64,000 nucleotides of DNA, taken from the NCBI GenBank assembly GCA_020636355.1, contig JACJYB010000008.1, positions 229,216 through 293,215 of the forward strand. The letters run 5' to 3'. The translations under genes were made by a program, and so were the position numbers. Below are positions 55,035-63,985 of this stretch, piece by piece. How positions within the stretch are numbered: position 1 is the stretch's first letter; the number at the start of each line of letters is the position of its first letter. Under the pieces are notes generated by a model. The model was not told where the DNA came from. It did not search any database and saw nothing but the letters and a program-made list of their open reading frames with translations. The DNA is from Lewinellaceae bacterium. Its GTDB lineage: Bacteria; Bacteroidota; Bacteroidia; Chitinophagales; Saprospiraceae.

Positions 55035-55769
55035 ATGGTTCACTTGTTAAACGGGGATGCACTTTATAAAAAAATCCATTTTGACGGGGCTATTTATGTC
55101 TTTCGGGAAGCCTTATGCGAAGGTCCGGTCCTGCCCGTAATGTCAGAGGATTTCTGGTCCCGGCGGCAATCCTTTGTGATGACCGGTTATTCAGCAAATG
55201 CTCAAGAATACAAGGAAAACTCCGTCCGTAAGTTTGAGTCTTTTCTTAGCGATGCTCGCAAGAAACAATCGGTCTATCTGTGGTTTGAATGGGATCTTTT
55301 CTGTCAGGTCAATCTTTGGTTTATCATCGCTCAGCTTCGTCGCATAGGCTATTCCGGCGAGCTCCATTGGGTCCAGCCACCGGAAGCAACAGGCTGGCGT
55401 GGGTTTGGTCCGGTAGAAATCATCACCTACCAGGATTCCATAACTTGGGCCCAGGTCCTCGATCCGGAATCCGTGAACTATTTTCAAAAATTATGGTATG
55501 CTTATGTTTCAACCGATGCTGCTGACTGGGACCTGTTTAGCCAGGATCCTCCGGAACCTTTCTCAAAATTAAAACCTGTCCTGAACGCAGAAAGGGATCG
55601 AAAGACAGGGTGCATGGAATTACACCAGCTGATCGATGGCCTCCTGAACAAACATGGCAAAGATGGATTCATCCCGGCTTTCAGGGCGTTTTGCAAAGAC
55701 CACGGTTATTATGGCTTTGGTGACTTGCAATTCAAACGCCTATGGGATGGGCGCCTGGCAATCAATTAA
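55035..55769 (+). CDS. DUF1835 domain protein
   Basis: The ATG at 55035 (244 residues, MVHLLNGDALYK) is the expected DUF1835 start; an upstream frame to 54918 has no family character. HLLNGDAL, REALCEGPVLP and VYLWFEWDLFCQVNLWFIIAQL are the conserved blocks of the family, whose role is unknown. The C-terminal third (about 160-244) contains a helical region like the DUF3658-type partner. It is convergent with ileS, 2 bp apart. Confidence 0.85.
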   Translation: MVHLLNGDALYKKIHFDGAIYVFREALCEGPVLPVMSEDFWSRRQSFVMTGYSANAQEYKENSVRKFESFLSDARKKQSVYLWFEWDLFCQVNLWFIIAQLRRIGYSGELHWVQPPEATGWRGFGPVEIITYQDSITWAQVLDPESVNYFQKLWYAYVSTDAADWDLFSQDPPEPFSKLKPVLNAERDRKTGCMELHQLIDGLLNKHGKDGFIPAFRAFCKDHGYYGFGDLQFKRLWDGRLAIN

Positions 55770-55771
55770 CT

Positions 55772-58700
55772 TTATGAGCCGACCACCTGTGCGTCGATGG
55801 TAATAGCTACCTCATCAAATAGATCCACCGGTTCGCCCTCCACAGAGGACTCTACGATCAACTGATCGGCCAGGGTTTCATTGCAGATGTATCCGGAAAA
55901 TTCCCGGACGGCTTCCCGAATCACCTCATGATCACTCAAGCGTACCACAATGCGATCCGTCACATTGAAGTCGCGCAATTTCCGGATATTCTGGATTCGG
56001 TTGATTAATTCCCTTGCGGTGCCCTCGGCAATGAGCTCCGGAGTCAGTTGGGTATCCAGCGCAAGCGTCAATTCACGGTCGCTGACCACCTGCCATCCCG
56101 GGATATCTTCAGAGGTTATGACGACATCCTCTGGAGTAAGCGTGTAGCTACCGGATGATAAGGATAGGGCAAACGCACCTTCCTGCTCCAATTGCTGGAT
56201 TTCCTGTTGGGTCATTTCTTCAATGCGGCTGGCGCCTTCTTTCATGGCTTTGCCAAGTAGTTTACCCAGGGTTTTGAAGTTGGCTTTGGCTTTTTTCTTG
56301 ATTACCCCGGAGGCATCGTCAACAAATTCGATGGCTTTCACATTGACCTCAGCCTTGATCAAATCTGCCACAGCTTCAATTTGTGCCTTGAAGTGGTCAT
56401 CCACAACAGGTATCAGGACACGAGGCAACGGTTGACGGACCCGGATGCGTTCTTTTTTACGCAGTGAAAGGACCATGGAAGCAATCCGCTGGGCATATTC
56501 CATTTTCTCTTCCAGGGATTTTTGGACGATGGAGTTATCCGCTTGCGGAAACAAGCTTAAATGGACAGAAGGATGATCTTCTTGATGGGTCACTTCGTTG
56601 AGATTCCGGTACAGCCAATCTGCAAAGAAAGGCGCTACCGGCGACATGAGCTTAGCCAGCGTGACCAGGCATTCGTACAAAGTCTGGTACGCGGCCAGTT
56701 TATCCTCAGTGACATCACCCTTCCAGAAACGGCGGCGGCAAAGACGGACATACCAATTGCTGAGGTGTTCATCCACGAAATACTGGATCTTCCGCGTGGC
56801 ATTGGTAGGTTCGTAATCGGCATAATCGCCATCTACCCCCTGGATTAAAGAATGCAATTCCGAAAGCACCCACTGGTCGATCTCGGGCCGCTTGCTGACT
56901 GGTATGCGTTGCTCCTGGCCTTTATAGCCATCTATGTTGGCGTACAAGGCAAAAAACGCATACGTATTGTATAAGGTGCCAAAGAATTTGCGACGCACTT
57001 CTTCCACCCCCTCAATATCAAATTTAAGATTGTCCCAGGGCTGTGCATTGGAAATCATGTACCACCGGGTGGGATCGGCGCCATACTGGGCTATGGTTTG
57101 GAAGGGCTCCACGGTGTTACCCAACCGTTTGGACATTTTGCGTCCCAGCTTGTCCTGGACCAGTCCATTGGATACTACATTCTTAAAGGCCACACTGTCA
57201 AACACCATCGCGGCGATGGCATGCAGCGTGAAGAACCAACCCCGGGTTTGGTCAACCCCTTCGGCGATAAAGTCGGCTGGAAAGTTATCCTTGAATTTTT
57301 GATTGTTTTCGAATGGATAATGCCATTGGGCATAGGGCATGGAACCACTATCAAACCATACGTCGATCAGATCTGGCTCCCGATGCATCGGCATTCCGGT
57401 CTCACTGGTTAATACCACCTCGTCAATGAAGGGCCGGTGCAGGTCTTCAGGCGCTTTCTGATCAAGACCAAGCGTCTTGTTTGCTTTTTCGATTTCCTGG
57501 CGAAGCTGTTCTACCGATCCGATGCAGACTTCTGCCGTGCCGTCCTCCGTGCGCCAAATCGGCAAAGGAGTTCCCCAAAACCGGGATCTTGACAAGTTCC
57601 AGTCCTGCAGATTTTCCAGCCAATTGGCAAATCGCTTCTCACCGGTATGCGCCGGCTTCCAGTTGATTTCCTTATTCAGCTCTACCATGCGGTCCCGGCA
57701 GGAAGAAGAACGAATAAACCAGCTGTCCATGGGATAGTACAAGACCGGCTTGTCCGTACGCCAGCAGTGTGGATAGTTGTGCACGTATTTCTGGGTACCG
57801 AAAAGTTTATTTTCTTTCTTGAGTTTGGTGACGATATCTATGTCTACATTGATATAGGCATCGCCCTCATCCTTGTAGTCTTTCACATACCGCCCGGCAA
57901 AGTCGATGACCTCATCCACAAATTTACCCTGCTTGTCCACCAGTGTCAGGGCTCCGACTCCATATTTTGAAGCAACCCGCATGTCATCTGCCCCAAAGGA
58001 TGGAGCAATGTGCACGATTCCAGTACCGTCTTCGGTCGACACGAAGTCCCCTAGCATGACAATAAAAGCCTCACCTTCCGGCTGAGCGTAGGGCAACAGC
58101 TGGTGGTAACGGATCATTTCAAGCTGTTCGCCTTTGAAACTAGCGAGCATGCGATAAGGGATGATTTTATCCCCGGCCTGATAATCCTCCATGCGGATCT
58201 CTGCTTGTTCGGGTTTAAACCAGGCACCAATTAAGTCCCGGGCCAGGATCAGATTGACCGCTTCGAAAGTGTAGGGATTATACGTGGCTACAAGAACGTA
58301 TTCAATTTGGGCTCCTACCGCCAGTCCGGTATTCGATGGTAAGGTCCATGGAGTTGTTGTCCAGGCCAGGAAATAAACTTTGCCTTGAGACACCTGATCA
58401 TAGAGAAAGGTGGATTGGGCATCTTTTACGACCTCAAACTGAGCAACCGCCGACACATCTTTAACTTCCCGGTAAGCGCCCGGCATGTTAAGTTCATGGG
58501 TACTTAATCCGGTACCCGCAGCCGGCGAAAAGGGCTGAATGGTGTATCCTTTATACAAGAGGCCCTTATCATATAGCTGACGTAACAACCACCATATGCT
58601 TTCGATGTAGTCGTTTTCAAAGGTGATGTACGGATGATCGAGGTCGACCCAATAACCCATTTTTAAGGTGATATCGTCCCACAGGTCTTTGTAGCGCATG

Positions 58701-59068
58701 ACGGTTTCCCGGCATTTGGCATTGTATTCTTCGATGGTAATGGTCTTGCCGATATCCTCCTTGGTAATTCCAAGTTCTTTTTCTACGCTTAGTTCAATCG
58801 GCAAACCATGGGTATCCCAACCACCCTTACGCTCCACCAGGCTGCCTTTCATGGTGTGGTACCGGCAAAAAAGATCTTTTACCGTCCGGGCCATGACGTG
58901 ATGAATACCCGGTTTTCCGTTAGCGGACGGGGGACCTTCGTAAAATACGTAGGGCTTGCCCTCCTGGCGTTCGGTTAGGGAGCGGCTGAATATTTTCTGA
59001 TCCATCCAAAAGGCAAGGATGTCTTTATCGATCTGCGGTAGATCCAGGCCTTTGTATTCTCTGTACAT
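55772..59068 (-). CDS. ileS: Isoleucyl-tRNA synthetase, eukaryotic-like type
   Basis: The ATG at 59068 (1098 residues, MYREYKGLDLP) is preferred to the TTG at 59095. The HIGH-like motif is PSANGKPGIHHV (residues 48-58) and the KMSKS motif is GRKMSKRLGNT (about 645). An editing CP1 domain lies between, with TTTPWTLPSNTGLAV. The long C-terminus (about 1000-1098) without the four-cysteine zinc motif of the classic bacterial enzyme suggests the IleS2 (mupirocin-tolerant, eukaryotic-like) branch. It charges tRNA-Ile. TATCTTTG just upstream is a good promoter -7 box. Confidence 0.95.
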   Translation of the reverse strand: MYREYKGLDLPQIDKDILAFWMDQKIFSRSLTERQEGKPYVFYEGPPSANGKPGIHHVMARTVKDLFCRYHTMKGSLVERKGGWDTHGLPIELSVEKELGITKEDIGKTITIEEYNAKCRETVMRYKDLWDDITLKMGYWVDLDHPYITFENDYIESIWWLLRQLYDKGLLYKGYTIQPFSPAAGTGLSTHELNMPGAYREVKDVSAVAQFEVVKDAQSTFLYDQVSQGKVYFLAWTTTPWTLPSNTGLAVGAQIEYVLVATYNPYTFEAVNLILARDLIGAWFKPEQAEIRMEDYQAGDKIIPYRMLASFKGEQLEMIRYHQLLPYAQPEGEAFIVMLGDFVSTEDGTGIVHIAPSFGADDMRVASKYGVGALTLVDKQGKFVDEVIDFAGRYVKDYKDEGDAYINVDIDIVTKLKKENKLFGTQKYVHNYPHCWRTDKPVLYYPMDSWFIRSSSCRDRMVELNKEINWKPAHTGEKRFANWLENLQDWNLSRSRFWGTPLPIWRTEDGTAEVCIGSVEQLRQEIEKANKTLGLDQKAPEDLHRPFIDEVVLTSETGMPMHREPDLIDVWFDSGSMPYAQWHYPFENNQKFKDNFPADFIAEGVDQTRGWFFTLHAIAAMVFDSVAFKNVVSNGLVQDKLGRKMSKRLGNTVEPFQTIAQYGADPTRWYMISNAQPWDNLKFDIEGVEEVRRKFFGTLYNTYAFFALYANIDGYKGQEQRIPVSKRPEIDQWVLSELHSLIQGVDGDYADYEPTNATRKIQYFVDEHLSNWYVRLCRRRFWKGDVTEDKLAAYQTLYECLVTLAKLMSPVAPFFADWLYRNLNEVTHQEDHPSVHLSLFPQADNSIVQKSLEEKMEYAQRIASMVLSLRKKERIRVRQPLPRVLIPVVDDHFKAQIEAVADLIKAEVNVKAIEFVDDASGVIKKKAKANFKTLGKLLGKAMKEGASRIEEMTQQEIQQLEQEGAFALSLSSGSYTLTPEDVVITSEDIPGWQVVSDRELTLALDTQLTPELIAEGTARELINRIQNIRKLRDFNVTDRIVVRLSDHEVIREAVREFSGYICNETLADQLIVESSVEGEPVDLFDEVAITIDAQVVGS

Positions 59069-59092
59069 AAGTTTCTCCAAAAAAATTGGCTG

Positions 59093-59100
59093 CAAAGATA
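59093..59100 (-). promoter_or_regulatory. -7 box of ileS
   Basis: TATCTTTG on the minus strand, an exact TAnnTTTG match about 25 nt before the ATG at 59068. The -33 element is not clear. Confidence 0.45.
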
Positions 59101-59163
59101 GGCCATCTCCGAGATAACTTTCAGCATATAATCAACAAAGGTGCCTTGGATCAGAAAGTGTAC

Positions 59164-59240
59164 CTTTATCGATAAAGTATTCAGTAGCTAGTAATTAGTA
59201 GCTAGAAGATGCTTCTGAATACTGAATACAAGCATCCGAA
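59164..59240. repeat. Palindrome plus AGTATTCAG-type inverted repeats before the HMCES gene
   Basis: CTTTATCGATAAAG (59164-59177) is a perfect 14-bp palindrome. GTATTCAG (59177-59184) is followed by AGTAGCTAGTAATTAGTAGCTAG, and CTGAATAC occurs at 59215-59222 and 59222-59229. The tract runs almost to the ATG at 59251. Confidence 0.6.
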
Positions 59241-59250
59241 TACTGAAGAA

Positions 59251-59937
59251 ATGTGCGGCAGATCATCATTAACAAAAACAGAAAAAGAACTGGAAGAGCG
59301 CTTCCACTCCACTTTTTATTCGGAGGATCTGGAAAGGTATAATCCACTTCCTAATTACAATGTGGCGCCAACTCAGGTCATGCCGGTCATCACCAACGAT
59401 GATCCGGACCACTTCCGGCCCATGCGGTGGGGGTTAATTCCTTTCTGGGCGAAGGATGAGAAGATCGGATATAAGATGATCAATGCACGGATCGAGACGC
59501 TCCTGGAAAAATCCTCCTTTCGCACCGCAGTACAGAAGAGAAGGTGCCTTATCCCGGCTGATGGCTTTTATGAATGGAAAAAGAACGGAAAAGCAAAACA
59601 ACCCTATCGGATTGTAGCCACCAATACCGACTTATTTGCCTTTGCCGGCATCTGGGAAAACTGGAAAAATCCCCAGGGTGAGTGGATTCAGTCTTTTACC
59701 ATCATTACTCAACCTCCCAACAAAGTGGTGGCAGCCCTTCACGATCGAATGCCGGCTATCCTGTTGCCTGAGGAAGAACGATTGTGGTTGGACCAGGAAC
59801 TCAAAGCAGAGGATGCTTTGGAGCTGATCAAACCCTATCCGGATGAATATACCAAAGCTTATCCGGTGTCCCCCCGTGTAAATAAAGTAGGAGAAAACGA
59901 TGCTGAACTTGTTGAGGAGGTTTCTGCTGACCTATAA
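59251..59937 (+). CDS. SOS-response-associated peptidase (HMCES/YedK family)
   Basis: The ATG at 59251 (228 residues, MCGRSSLTK) is required because the catalytic cysteine must be residue 2; the frame opens at 59209. The DUF159 hallmarks are present: NYNVAPTQVMPVI, RWGLIPFWAKD, NARIETLLEKSSFR, IPADGFYEWKK and HDRMPAIL with the active-site histidine. The enzyme links covalently to abasic sites in single-stranded DNA and protects them. A secreted unknown starts inside its last 38 bp. Confidence 0.93.
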   Translation: MCGRSSLTKTEKELEERFHSTFYSEDLERYNPLPNYNVAPTQVMPVITNDDPDHFRPMRWGLIPFWAKDEKIGYKMINARIETLLEKSSFRTAVQKRRCLIPADGFYEWKKNGKAKQPYRIVATNTDLFAFAGIWENWKNPQGEWIQSFTIITQPPNKVVAALHDRMPAILLPEEERLWLDQELKAEDALELIKPYPDEYTKAYPVSPRVNKVGENDAELVEEVSADL

Positions 59938-60487
59938 CCTAAGGTCAATTGGATGGGTCTTCTTCCTGATCTGGCATGGATCCGGAATTTGTCAGCAACC
60001 GATCCGCTTTACTGCTTCGTTTACCCAATTGGTTGACGAACACCACCTCATGTTTGACCTCCCCGAGTCCAGTTGGTATAAAGTGACTTCCCGCCAGGCG
60101 GACGCTCTGGCCGGCTATGATCTCATCCTGGAATCCCAACTGGAAAATATGGAGATACGCTATCGCTGGCAACCCGCAAATAATCTCAGTGAAGGGGAGT
60201 TCAAAAGGCATTTTATTGCCTTATTATCCACCCTTGCGACCAATCAGGAGGATGCCTTTATGGCTTTTAATCAGATTGGGTCCTATCTGGCTATGGATCG
60301 GTATCATGCTCAGAGAGCTATGATCGCCCGCTTTAAGACCAAATATGCGGTGAGCCGGCTCCCTTTTGCACGTATGCTTCAGCTCTATCATTCTGAATAT
60401 GGAATAATCACCTGTATGGTCCTGTACCAGGAGAAAGAACAGGGTGAGCTGGCTCAAAAGCGATTGCAACATCTGCGGTTTGAATGA
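59900..60487 (+). CDS. Small secreted protein of unknown function
   Basis: A 195-residue protein with a hydrophobic signal (about 15-32, VFFLIWHGSGICQQ). The rest is soluble and beta/helix-mixed, with PIRFTASFTQLVDEHHLMFDLP and QALAGYDLILESQL-like strands. I recognise no family. It overlaps the HMCES gene by 38 bp in another frame, so it is probably translationally linked; a start at a downstream ATG is also possible. Confidence 0.65.
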   Translation: MLNLLRRFLLTYNLRSIGWVFFLIWHGSGICQQPIRFTASFTQLVDEHHLMFDLPESSWYKVTSRQADALAGYDLILESQLENMEIRYRWQPANNLSEGEFKRHFIALLSTLATNQEDAFMAFNQIGSYLAMDRYHAQRAMIARFKTKYAVSRLPFARMLQLYHSEYGIITCMVLYQEKEQGELAQKRLQHLRFE

Positions 60488-60852
60488 GATAATTTGTTTC
60501 CGTGTTTCCGTGTTAAACTTAACATAGAATCCTAACCATTCAAATGCGTGTCATTTTCACTGGCTTTCATATTGATGTACTCACGTGTTTTCCCAGAAAC
60601 AGCCAATGGCGAACAGCGTACAGCGAATAGCCTTTTCAACCTGCGTCAATTTATGTTTTCTGAAGCGAATGGTAAAATGCATAAGTCAATCCCGGTTTGT
60701 GTAATTCGTAGTAGATCCCGGGCGAAAAGCCATCGGCCAAACACGTGAAGCCTATTTGTTAATGTCTCGTTAAACTTAAGGCAGGTTCAACGGTTCGAAT
60801 TATTCAATCGTTTTCTTGAAAATATTCTCCAATTCAAAGCAAACCTGGAACC
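60488..60852. other. 365-bp gene-free gap with CGTGTTTCC and GAACAGCG repeats
   Basis: It holds TTTCCGTGTTTCCGTGTTAA (60497-60516), CACGTGTTTTCC (60582-60593) and a GCGAACAGCGTACAGCGAATA tract (about 60609-60629). No open frame of note is seen. The first tract begins 9 bp after the stop codon of the preceding gene. Confidence 0.6.
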
Positions 60853-62049
60853 ATGAGAAAATGGCTACAATCCTTGATGACTGCTGTATTAGGAGGTGCT
60901 GTTGCCCTGGCTGGATATTATTTCCTGGCTAAAAAAACAAGCGTCCTAGCTTCTGATCCATTTGTACACCAGGCTTCCTGGAAAGGGCAACCGGTCAATA
61001 CCCTGGCAACCGGTATCGATTTCCGCAATGCTGCGGATAAAGCAAGGGCGTCCGTGGTGTTAATTCAGGGCCAGGCAAGCGATCAGCTGGTCAATGAAAA
61101 ACGCAAACAACAAAACGACAACAATCCCATGAACCAGTTCTTCCGCAATTTCATGGACGATGACATGGGGAGCTTATTTTCGTTTCCCTTTGGCGGATTC
61201 AATATTCCTCCCGGCACCGGTAGTGGGGTGATCATTTCACCAGACGGGTACATCGTGACCAATAATCACGTAGTGGATGACTATGACATCATTGATGTGA
61301 CGTTATTTAATGATAAAAAATATAAGGCCCAGGTGATCGGTAAAGATCCTAGTACGGATCTGGCGGTTATCCGGATAGATGCCCAAAATCTTCCGGTAGC
61401 CATGATCGGTAATTCGGATGAAGCGCAGGTCGGTGACTGGGTACTGGCGATCGGAAACCCTTACGATAAATTGCGTTCTACGGTAACGGCCGGGATCATC
61501 AGTGCCAAAGGTCGGGATATCGATATTCTGCAAGGCGATGACAATGGACGTACCATCGAGGAATTCATCCAGACCGATGCTGCGGTTAACCCGGGCAACA
61601 GCGGCGGCGCCCTGGTTGATGCTGAAGGCAATTTGATTGGGATCAATACGGCTATTTACTCGCAAACCGGGTCTTATGTCGGGTACTCGTTTGCCATTCC
61701 TTCCAATCTGATGCAGAAAGTTGCAGCCGGACTCATCAAGAATGGCAACGTGGCACGCGTCAGCCTCGGAGTCAGTATGTACGAGGTCAATGAAGAGATT
61801 GCTCAGGAATTGTCGCTTGGTGTGAAAAGCGGATTATTGGTCGAACAGGTTGAGGACAGGAGTTCCGCGCAATATGCGGGAATCCTGCCAAATGATGTGA
61901 TTGTAGAAGTAGAAGGACAAAAAATGAAATCTTTTGAAGATTTAAAGGGTTTCTTAGATAAGGCCAAGTCCGGAGATGTCATTAACGTCAAGGTATGGCG
62001 CGAAGGGGAGGTAAAATCCCTCGATGTACGCTTAAAAGCAAAGTTTTAG
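60853..62049 (+). CDS. HtrA/DegP-type serine protease with one PDZ domain
   Basis: A 398-residue membrane-anchored protease. The N-terminal helix SLMTAVLGGAVALAGYYFLA should anchor it facing the periplasm. The catalytic triad is visible: His in VTNNHVVDDY (about 139), Asp in PSTDLAVIRI (about 169) and Ser in VNPGNSGGAL (about 250). One PDZ domain (about 310-398, GILPNDVIVEVEGQKMKSF) ends the protein. It degrades or refolds damaged envelope proteins. A strong terminator follows at 62099-62137. Confidence 0.95.
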   Translation: MRKWLQSLMTAVLGGAVALAGYYFLAKKTSVLASDPFVHQASWKGQPVNTLATGIDFRNAADKARASVVLIQGQASDQLVNEKRKQQNDNNPMNQFFRNFMDDDMGSLFSFPFGGFNIPPGTGSGVIISPDGYIVTNNHVVDDYDIIDVTLFNDKKYKAQVIGKDPSTDLAVIRIDAQNLPVAMIGNSDEAQVGDWVLAIGNPYDKLRSTVTAGIISAKGRDIDILQGDDNGRTIEEFIQTDAAVNPGNSGGALVDAEGNLIGINTAIYSQTGSYVGYSFAIPSNLMQKVAAGLIKNGNVARVSLGVSMYEVNEEIAQELSLGVKSGLLVEQVEDRSSAQYAGILPNDVIVEVEGQKMKSFEDLKGFLDKAKSGDVINVKVWREGEVKSLDVRLKAKF

Positions 62050-62098
62050 ATCCGCAGGATCACAAGATAGTATAGTTGGTTTTTCGTTTTGTTTTGAT

Positions 62099-62137
62099 AC
62101 ACCCGCTCTCTAACCAGGGAGCGGGTGTTCTGTTTTA
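62099..62137 (+). terminator. Intrinsic terminator after htrA-type gene
   Basis: A perfect 10-bp GC-rich stem (62099-62108 with 62119-62128), 10-nt loop, followed by TCTGTTTT. It lies 50 bp after the stop codon. Confidence 0.85.
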
Positions 62138-62367
62138 AAAACGTGTTATCGTGTTTTCGTATTTACGTGATTTTGATACTTAGGCCGTAAGTGTTTTCTG
62201 CGAATCACCAGGCTAAAGCCGTTGAGTTTTCAAAAGTATTGGTTCATAATACATGTATTTCATTTTCAGGTCCATCTCTGCATGCCCAGACGTGTTCTTG
62301 TCTTTTGTCACTTACGTGTTTACGACTCCTTGCTCCTTGCTCCATGCCCTATGCTTTCAGCCACTTC

Positions 62368-62428
62368 TTTTACCTCTTCTACTTCTTCTACCTCTGATCC
62401 TTCTTTTACCTGAGCTTCTTCTTACCTT
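62368..62428. repeat. Hexamer-like repeat array before the Gfo/Idh gene
   Basis: Degenerate TTTTACCTCT, TCTACTTCT, TCTACCTCT, TTTTACCTGA and TTCTTACCTT units, the complement of the 47071 and 50463 dialect. It ends 3 bp before the start codon. Confidence 0.7.
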
Positions 62429-62431
62429 TAT

Positions 62432-63493
62432 TTGATGAAAGCACATCAATTTTTTTCCATCGCAATTTTCTTGCTATTGACCATCGGCGGATCCTCACAA
62501 ACCCGGTTGGCCATAGCGGGGATGACCCACGATCACGTCCACGGCATTCTTAATCGTATGAAGGACGGTGATTTTAAGATCGTCGGTATTGTAGAAGCGG
62601 ACAAAAACCGCATTGCAGACCTGGCCAAGCGCTATGACATAGCCGGAATACCGGTCTTTGACAATCTGGAACAGTTGATCTCCAGGACGCACCCCGAAGG
62701 CGTCTGTGCTTTCGGATCCATCGCGGATCATCTGAAAGTCGTGGAAGCCTGTGCACCAGCCCACATCCCGGTGATGGTAGAAAAACCACTGGCAGCCAAT
62801 GCAATGCAAGCTAAGCGCATGGATTCCCTGGCCACTAAATACAACATCCCACTGCTGGTCAACTACGAAACGACCTGGTATCCGGCACTGCACGCCGCGA
62901 AGGATTGGATCGACGCCGGCAAGATCGGAGCCATACGTCGCATGGTCATCAATATGGGTCATCAAGGGCCGAAAGAGATCGGTTGCAGCCAGGCCTTTCT
63001 GGAATGGCTGACGGACCCGGTCCTTAACGGAGGCGGAGCCATTACCGACTTTGGTTGCTACGGGACCGATATTGCTGCCTGGTTGTTGCCCGGTGAAGAG
63101 CCCGATCAGATCATCGCGGTGACCAAACAATTCAAACCACAGATTTACCCCAAAGTCGATGACGACGCCACCATTCTGTTGGACTTTCCTTCCGCCGAGG
63201 TTATCCTGCAAGCATCCTGGAACTGGCCATTTGGCCGGAAAGATGTGGTGATTTATGGAGAAAAAGGGACTATTTGGTTGGATCGGACGCTGGAGATGAA
63301 AGTCAAAATGGGTGATGGTGTGGTAGAAACGATAAACGTTGATCCCCTTCCGACTACTGAAAACGATCCGTTCCGTTACTTTGGTGAAGTTATCCGGGAT
63401 CGCATCGACCCATCCGGGTCCTTATCCAGCCTGGAGGTGAACCGTAGAGCGATGATGTGGCTGGCCGAGGCAGCAGAAATTTCCAGGAAATAA
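62432..63493 (+). CDS. Secreted Gfo/Idh/MocA oxidoreductase
   Basis: A 353-residue protein with a Sec-type signal (about 1-23, ending GGSSQ); a second ATG is at 62435. The Rossmann part reads RLAIAGMTHDHVHGILNRM, with TH instead of the common GxGxxG, followed by IVGIVEADKNRI. The catalytic lysine is in MVEKPLAANAMQAKRM. NGGGAITDFGCYGTDIAAWLL is the substrate-domain motif. The GMTHDHVHG variant is known in secreted members with altered nucleotide loops, so cofactor use is uncertain. It converges on the thioredoxin gene without a gap. Confidence 0.88.
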   Translation: MMKAHQFFSIAIFLLLTIGGSSQTRLAIAGMTHDHVHGILNRMKDGDFKIVGIVEADKNRIADLAKRYDIAGIPVFDNLEQLISRTHPEGVCAFGSIADHLKVVEACAPAHIPVMVEKPLAANAMQAKRMDSLATKYNIPLLVNYETTWYPALHAAKDWIDAGKIGAIRRMVINMGHQGPKEIGCSQAFLEWLTDPVLNGGGAITDFGCYGTDIAAWLLPGEEPDQIIAVTKQFKPQIYPKVDDDATILLDFPSAEVILQASWNWPFGRKDVVIYGEKGTIWLDRTLEMKVKMGDGVVETINVDPLPTTENDPFRYFGEVIRDRIDPSGSLSSLEVNRRAMMWLAEAAEISRK

Positions 63494-63985
63494 CTATTTC
63501 ATCGCCAGCTTGCTGATTCGGTCGCCCAGGTCTTTTTCTGAGCCCGGCACATATCCGTTGTATTGATGCACGATGTTCCCCTTTTGGTCGACCAGAAAGG
63601 TTTGAGGAATGCTGTAGATGTTCAGGGTCCGCATCAGCTCCTGATTGCTGTCCAGCAGAACGGTAAATGGCCAGCCTTTTTGAGCTACGAGTGGTTTGAT
63701 ACGGGCAATGTTACGGGCATCATCCACCGAAATGGCAATAAAATCGATGTCGTATTTATCTTTCCATTCGGAAAAATGGCCTTTCATAGCGTCCAGCTCA
63801 ATTTTGCAAGGTCCGCACCAGGTAGCCCAAAAACTGATGACCTTGATCTTGCCGTTGGTCGTATATTCCTGTAAGTTGACTTTCTTGCCGTCCAGCGTAC
63901 CCACTTCTGCGGTAGGCATAGGCCTTTGGGCGCTTACAGCAGTCGAAATAAATATTGCGGCGACAAGGATCAGAATCTGCTTCAT
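63494..63985 (-). CDS. TlpA/ResA-like periplasmic thioredoxin
   Basis: A 163-residue protein with a signal peptide (about 1-19, ending SAVSAQ-like). The redox motif is WATWCGPC (Cys57 and Cys60) and the cis-proline lies in YSIPQTFLVDQKG (about 130). It should reduce disulfides or mature cytochromes in the periplasm. It is convergent with the Gfo/Idh gene and starts 16 bp from the window edge, so its promoter lies outside. Confidence 0.93.
   Translation of the reverse strand: MKQILILVAAIFISTAVSAQRPMPTAEVGTLDGKKVNLQEYTTNGKIKVISFWATWCGPCKIELDAMKGHFSEWKDKYDIDFIAISVDDARNIARIKPLVAQKGWPFTVLLDSNQELMRTLNIYSIPQTFLVDQKGNIVHQYNGYVPGSEKDLGDRISKLAMK

Larger units (their letters stand above)
62050..62431. 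other. 382-bp gene-free gap, terminator and repeat mosaic
   Basis: After the terminator this region is a mosaic: CGTGTT units at 62141-62170 and 62289-62324, a GGCTAAAGCC unit at 62208-62230, CTCCTTGCTCCTTGCTCCATG at about 62326-62346, and an ACCTCTTCTACTT tract at 62368-62428 that reaches the start of the Gfo/Idh gene. No gene is supported; several short plus-strand frames here are repeat translations. Confidence 0.65.

Noticed and set aside
62495..63211. A 238-codon minus-strand frame.
   Set aside because: Antisense to the Gfo/Idh gene with intact family motifs.
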